Positions 61,443 through 64,000 of a DNA stretch of 64,000 nucleotides are shown in pieces (positions within the stretch are counted from its first letter, which is position 1; each line of letters begins with the position of its first letter). The position numbers and the translations under genes were made by a program. The notes under the pieces were generated by a model. The model did no database searches, was not told the DNA's origin, and was given only the letters and a program-made list of their open reading frames with translations. Location: the NCBI RefSeq assembly GCF_001652275.1, contig NZ_LVZK01000001.1, forward strand, positions 496,001 to 560,000, in the 5' to 3' direction. The DNA is from Peptidiphaga gingivicola. Its GTDB lineage: Bacteria; Actinomycetota; Actinomycetes; Actinomycetales; Actinomycetaceae.

Positions 61443-62776
61443 TTTCCCTCCGTCAAAGCTGTGAATACGTCTTCGAGGCTCGGTTCCAGCGGCGTGAGCG
61501 CAGAGAGGTCCCATCCTCCGCGGGCCATCAGCGCGGGAAGGGAGCGGGCGGCCGCCGAAGCGTCGGAAACGACCACGATGAAGTCGGCGCCCTCTCGGCG
61601 GACCCCGGCGCACCAAGGTTCTGCTTTGAGGGCCTGGGCCAGCCGGTCGCCCCCCGTGGAGACGAGGAGCAGGGAATGGTCTCCCGCGCGCTCGCGCAAC
61701 TGCGAAATTGTGGATGCGGCGACCGCTTTTCCTTCACGCAGGACGACGGCGTGAGTGCATACCCGCTGCACCTCTTCCAGATTGTGCGACGACAAGATGA
61801 TCGTCGCATGCTCGGCCAGCTGTGCGATGAGCCGGAGAACGGCCCGCCGTCCCGCGGGATCCAGGGCCGACGTCGGCTCGTCGAGGACGATGAGGTCGGG
61901 ATTGCCGACCAGCGCTTGGGCGAGGCCGAGACGCTGCCGCATGCCGCGCGAGTAGCCTCCGATGCGCTGGCTCACCCCCGCCAGCTCGGCCAGTTCGAGC
62001 AAGGACGCAATCCGACTGCGCCGTTCGACCGCCGGCACCCCGGCCAAATCCGCGCTGGCCTCCAGGTATTCGCGGGCGCTCATCCACGCGGGATAGGCGG
62101 GGACGTCGGGAAGGTATCCGAGTCGGCGCCGCACAGCCAGGCTCCCCGCTGGATCGCCGAGAATGCGGACGTCGCCGGCATCCGCGCGAGCGAGTCCCAG
62201 GAGAATGCGGATGGCTGTCGTCTTCCCGGCTCCATTGGGACCCAAAAGCGCGCAAACGGACCCCGCGGGGATTTGAAAGCTCACATCGTCCAAAGCCAGT
62301 TTGTCCCCGAAGGCCCTTGAAACGTTGCGGAACTCGACTGCGTTGCCGGCCGGCGCCCCGGTTTTTACGTTCGCCGGCCTGAATTCCCACGCGGAAGGGC
62401 CGCTGCCGCCCGCCGGAAAGGCTCCGGCTCCATCGGTGTTTCCGCCGCCTTTGGGGCTTTCGTCGTCCCCAATCCGCCACTCGTCGTCTTGTTTGGCCTG
62501 GGCGGCCCACGCTCGTTCGCGTTTCTGCCAGGTCGCGCTTTGGCGGCGGGCGATGAAAAAGGCGATCGGCCCGGCAGTCGAGACGAAGAGGCAAATGAGA
62601 AGCCAGGCGATCTTTCCCGGCTGCGGCATCGACTCCGCATCCGTGCGGCTCCAGACCGCCAAGGCCGCCGCCATAAGAAGGAAATTGAGAACTATGAGCG
62701 CGATGATGAGTTTTTGCACTCCCGGGGACAATTCGCCCCAGGAGGTCGAGGCTCCGATTGCTGCGATCTTACCCAT
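61439..62776 (-). CDS. ABC ATPase with N-terminal PLDc_N-like membrane domain
   Basis: The first 80 residues form two membrane helices (LIIALIVLNFLLMAAALAVW and AWLLICLFVSTAGPIAFFIARR) with the PLDc_N pattern normally found as a separate small protein or at the start of cardiolipin synthases. After a disordered linker comes the ATPase (about 150-445): GPNGAGKTTA, signature-like YSRGMRQRLGLAQAL, LIVLDEPTSALDP and SSHNLEEV. In related operons the small PLDc_N protein and the ATPase are separate genes, so this looks like a fusion. Overlaps the HAAS gene by 8 bases. Confidence 0.85.
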   Translation of the reverse strand: MGKIAAIGASTSWGELSPGVQKLIIALIVLNFLLMAAALAVWSRTDAESMPQPGKIAWLLICLFVSTAGPIAFFIARRQSATWQKRERAWAAQAKQDDEWRIGDDESPKGGGNTDGAGAFPAGGSGPSAWEFRPANVKTGAPAGNAVEFRNVSRAFGDKLALDDVSFQIPAGSVCALLGPNGAGKTTAIRILLGLARADAGDVRILGDPAGSLAVRRRLGYLPDVPAYPAWMSAREYLEASADLAGVPAVERRSRIASLLELAELAGVSQRIGGYSRGMRQRLGLAQALVGNPDLIVLDEPTSALDPAGRRAVLRLIAQLAEHATIILSSHNLEEVQRVCTHAVVLREGKAVAASTISQLRERAGDHSLLLVSTGGDRLAQALKAEPWCAGVRREGADFIVVVSDASAAARSLPALMARGGWDLSALTPLEPSLEDVFTALTEGK

Positions 62777-63611
62777 CCTGCTTCTCCTCGAACTGTTCGT
62801 GGACCCGTCCGTGAACTCGGGCCAGGCCGGCCCGAGTGGCGAAGAGCAGGGTTCCTCCTTCGACTGCGAGGAGGAAGCCGATGCTCAACGGAAAATAGAG
62901 GGGGTGGATGCGCCCCTTCTTCAGGGCGAACGAAGATCCGGCTGTGAGGAGAAAGGCGGTGTTCGCGGCCAAGGCTTGGGAGCTCTGCACGAGCAGGTTC
63001 GCGCGATTCGACGTGGGGGCGACTAGAGAAAGAAGGCTCACCAAGGAGCTGAGGCCGGTTATCGCGAGGCCGCCCGCCTTCGACGGCCAGGTTTTCTTCA
63101 CCTTTCCGCTGAAGCCAATCCTTGTAGGTATGCGCAAACGCCGTCGGTGGACGAGCATGCCGACGGCGGCGGTCGCTGCCGTCAGGGCAAACGGCCCCCA
63201 GCGCAGAGCGCCGATGACGCGTTGCGGAATCGCGTCGAGCACCGCGGGATCGACGTCGTCCTCGCGGAGCAATCCCAGTTTGACGGCGATCGCTCCCAAA
63301 TTGAGGTCCGTGGAATTCAGTTGCAAGATCGAACACCGCGAGGACCTTTGCTTGCCGGCGAAGAGCTTCGGAATGTCGGGGCTCCATATCGTCGCGCGCT
63401 GCGCATCCTCCGATCCGGCGAGAGCGTCGGAGATCTCCCGTGCGAGGGAGGTCGGCGAGCCGAAGGATTCGGGCCGAATTCCCTCCGACATCAATTCGTC
63501 GAGCTCGGTGAGCATCGTCTCCCGGCGTTTGACGGGAATGTTCGCTTCGGCGAGTTCGTGCGCCAGCTCTTCAAGGAACTTTTCTTCGAGCGGCGTGTCA
63601 CTGTGAGTCAT
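62769..63611 (-). CDS. HAAS-domain membrane protein
   Basis: This 280-residue protein has an N-terminal HAAS-like helical domain (EEKFLEELAHELAEANIPVK through SLAREISDALAG), which in other bacteria couples with PadR regulators. The C-terminal half carries four or more hydrophobic segments (for example GALRWGPFALTAATAAVGML and FPLSIGFLLAVEGGTLLFA). Likely a signalling or accessory part of the ABC system. It overlaps padR by 14 bases. Confidence 0.75.
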   Translation of the reverse strand: MTHSDTPLEEKFLEELAHELAEANIPVKRRETMLTELDELMSEGIRPESFGSPTSLAREISDALAGSEDAQRATIWSPDIPKLFAGKQRSSRCSILQLNSTDLNLGAIAVKLGLLREDDVDPAVLDAIPQRVIGALRWGPFALTAATAAVGMLVHRRRLRIPTRIGFSGKVKKTWPSKAGGLAITGLSSLVSLLSLVAPTSNRANLLVQSSQALAANTAFLLTAGSSFALKKGRIHPLYFPLSIGFLLAVEGGTLLFATRAGLARVHGRVHEQFEEKQDG

Positions 63612-63939
63612 CAGCGTCTCCTAGTATCGAGTTCATGGCCGTGGCCAAAGTTCGCCACGCTGCGGTTTGTGCGACGAGGGCTTTCCGCCCTTTTGCCGTG
63701 ATGCTGTAGTACTTGCGCGGAGGGCCTCCGCGCACGGAGGGCTCCCACGCAGCCGCGACTCGGCCCGTGCGGGCCAGCCGCGTCAGCATGGGGTAGACAG
63801 TTCCCGAATTTGCGGCCAACCCTTCGATCTCAGCAAGCGCCGAAATGATTTGGGCGCCGTACATGGGCGCAGGCGCGAGCATCGCCAGAGCTGCCAGTTC
63901 CAGGACGCCTTTGCGCAGCTGGGTCGCCTCATCGGCCAT
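63598..63939 (-). CDS. PadR-family transcriptional regulator
   Basis: This 113-residue winged-helix protein has the PadR pattern KGVLELAALAMLAPAPMYGAQI, then LAANSGTVYPMLTRLARTGRVAA and RGGPPRKYYSITAKGRKAL. The start at 63939 has AAGGAGG about 10 bases upstream; an upstream in-frame Met lacks such a site. It heads the PadR-HAAS-ATPase-permease operon and most likely represses it, responding to drugs or envelope stress as in similar operons. Confidence 0.9.
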   Translation of the reverse strand: MADEATQLRKGVLELAALAMLAPAPMYGAQIISALAEIEGLAANSGTVYPMLTRLARTGRVAAAWEPSVRGGPPRKYYSITAKGRKALVAQTAAWRTLATAMNSILGDADDSQ

Positions 63940-63970
63940 CGTTCCGTTCCTCCTTTGCGGGCATTGCCAG

Positions 63971-63998
63971 TATATAGGCATAACCGACTAGTTTGCAA
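63971..63998 (-). promoter_or_regulatory. Putative promoter of the PadR operon
   Basis: On the minus strand TTGCAA (63993-63998) and TATATA (63971-63976) are 16 bases apart and lie 32 bases before the padR start. The spacing suits a primary sigma promoter. Confidence 0.5.
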
Positions 63999-64000
63999 TG

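Overview
The window is a high-GC actinobacterial chromosome segment next to the replication origin. It opens exactly at the GTG start of recF and then shows recF, dciA, gyrB, gyrA, a DUF3566 membrane protein, tRNA-Ile and tRNA-Ala. Further on come ppiA, crgA, a class E sortase, a small membrane protein, pabA/trpG, and the cell-wall control operon fhaA-fhaB-pstP-rodA-pbpA-pknB, ending at tRNA-Leu. This is the order known from the Mycobacterium tuberculosis origin region, except that pknA is absent and accessory DNA is inserted. Gene content (BspA-like secreted protein, coproporphyrin-dependent heme enzymes, class E sortase, many ABC transporters) suggests a member of the Actinomycetaceae (Actinomyces/Schaalia-like). 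That assignment is an inference.

Layout. 1-7.8 kb: replication and topoisomerase genes and two tRNAs. 7.8-24.8 kb: accessory block with a GNAT enzyme, a large secreted LRR protein, a methyltransferase, an M50 peptidase, an AT-richer patch (MFS pump, ArsR regulator, broken AMP-ligase), a drug-type ABC transporter with an XRE regulator, cpfC and chdC of heme synthesis, and a YhdH-type reductase. 24.9-37.8 kb: the conserved cell-division and cell-wall block. 37.8-51 kb: a lasso peptide locus. 52-64 kb: a heterodimeric ABC exporter, DsbA-like, Zn-macrodomain, RNase H and FrnE-like genes, and a PadR-HAAS-ABC operon.

The lasso locus is the highlight. It has four small precursor genes that are too short for ordinary gene calls. 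Their 20-residue leaders are nearly identical (Tyr-x-x-Pro recognition motif, Thr at -2) and their cores differ strongly. There are two asparagine-synthetase-like cyclases and two PqqD-like leader-binding proteins, and a single shared protein in which the B2 leader peptidase is fused to an ABC exporter. The genes form two cassettes: precursor 1 (predicted 8-residue ring) with cyclase 1 and B1-1, and precursors 2-4 (predicted 9-residue rings) with cyclase 2, B1-2, the B2-ABC fusion and a three-gene ABC transporter that may give immunity. Repeated upstream elements with compensating hairpins precede precursors 1-3. Strong hairpins lie between precursors and the downstream cyclases and would allow high precursor expression with reduced read-through.

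Other notable points are an ABC exporter pair whose ATP-binding motifs decay in a complementary way, a FrnE-like protein without its catalytic cysteines, two or three gene remnants, and at least seven unrelated short tandem repeats of 19-42 bp.
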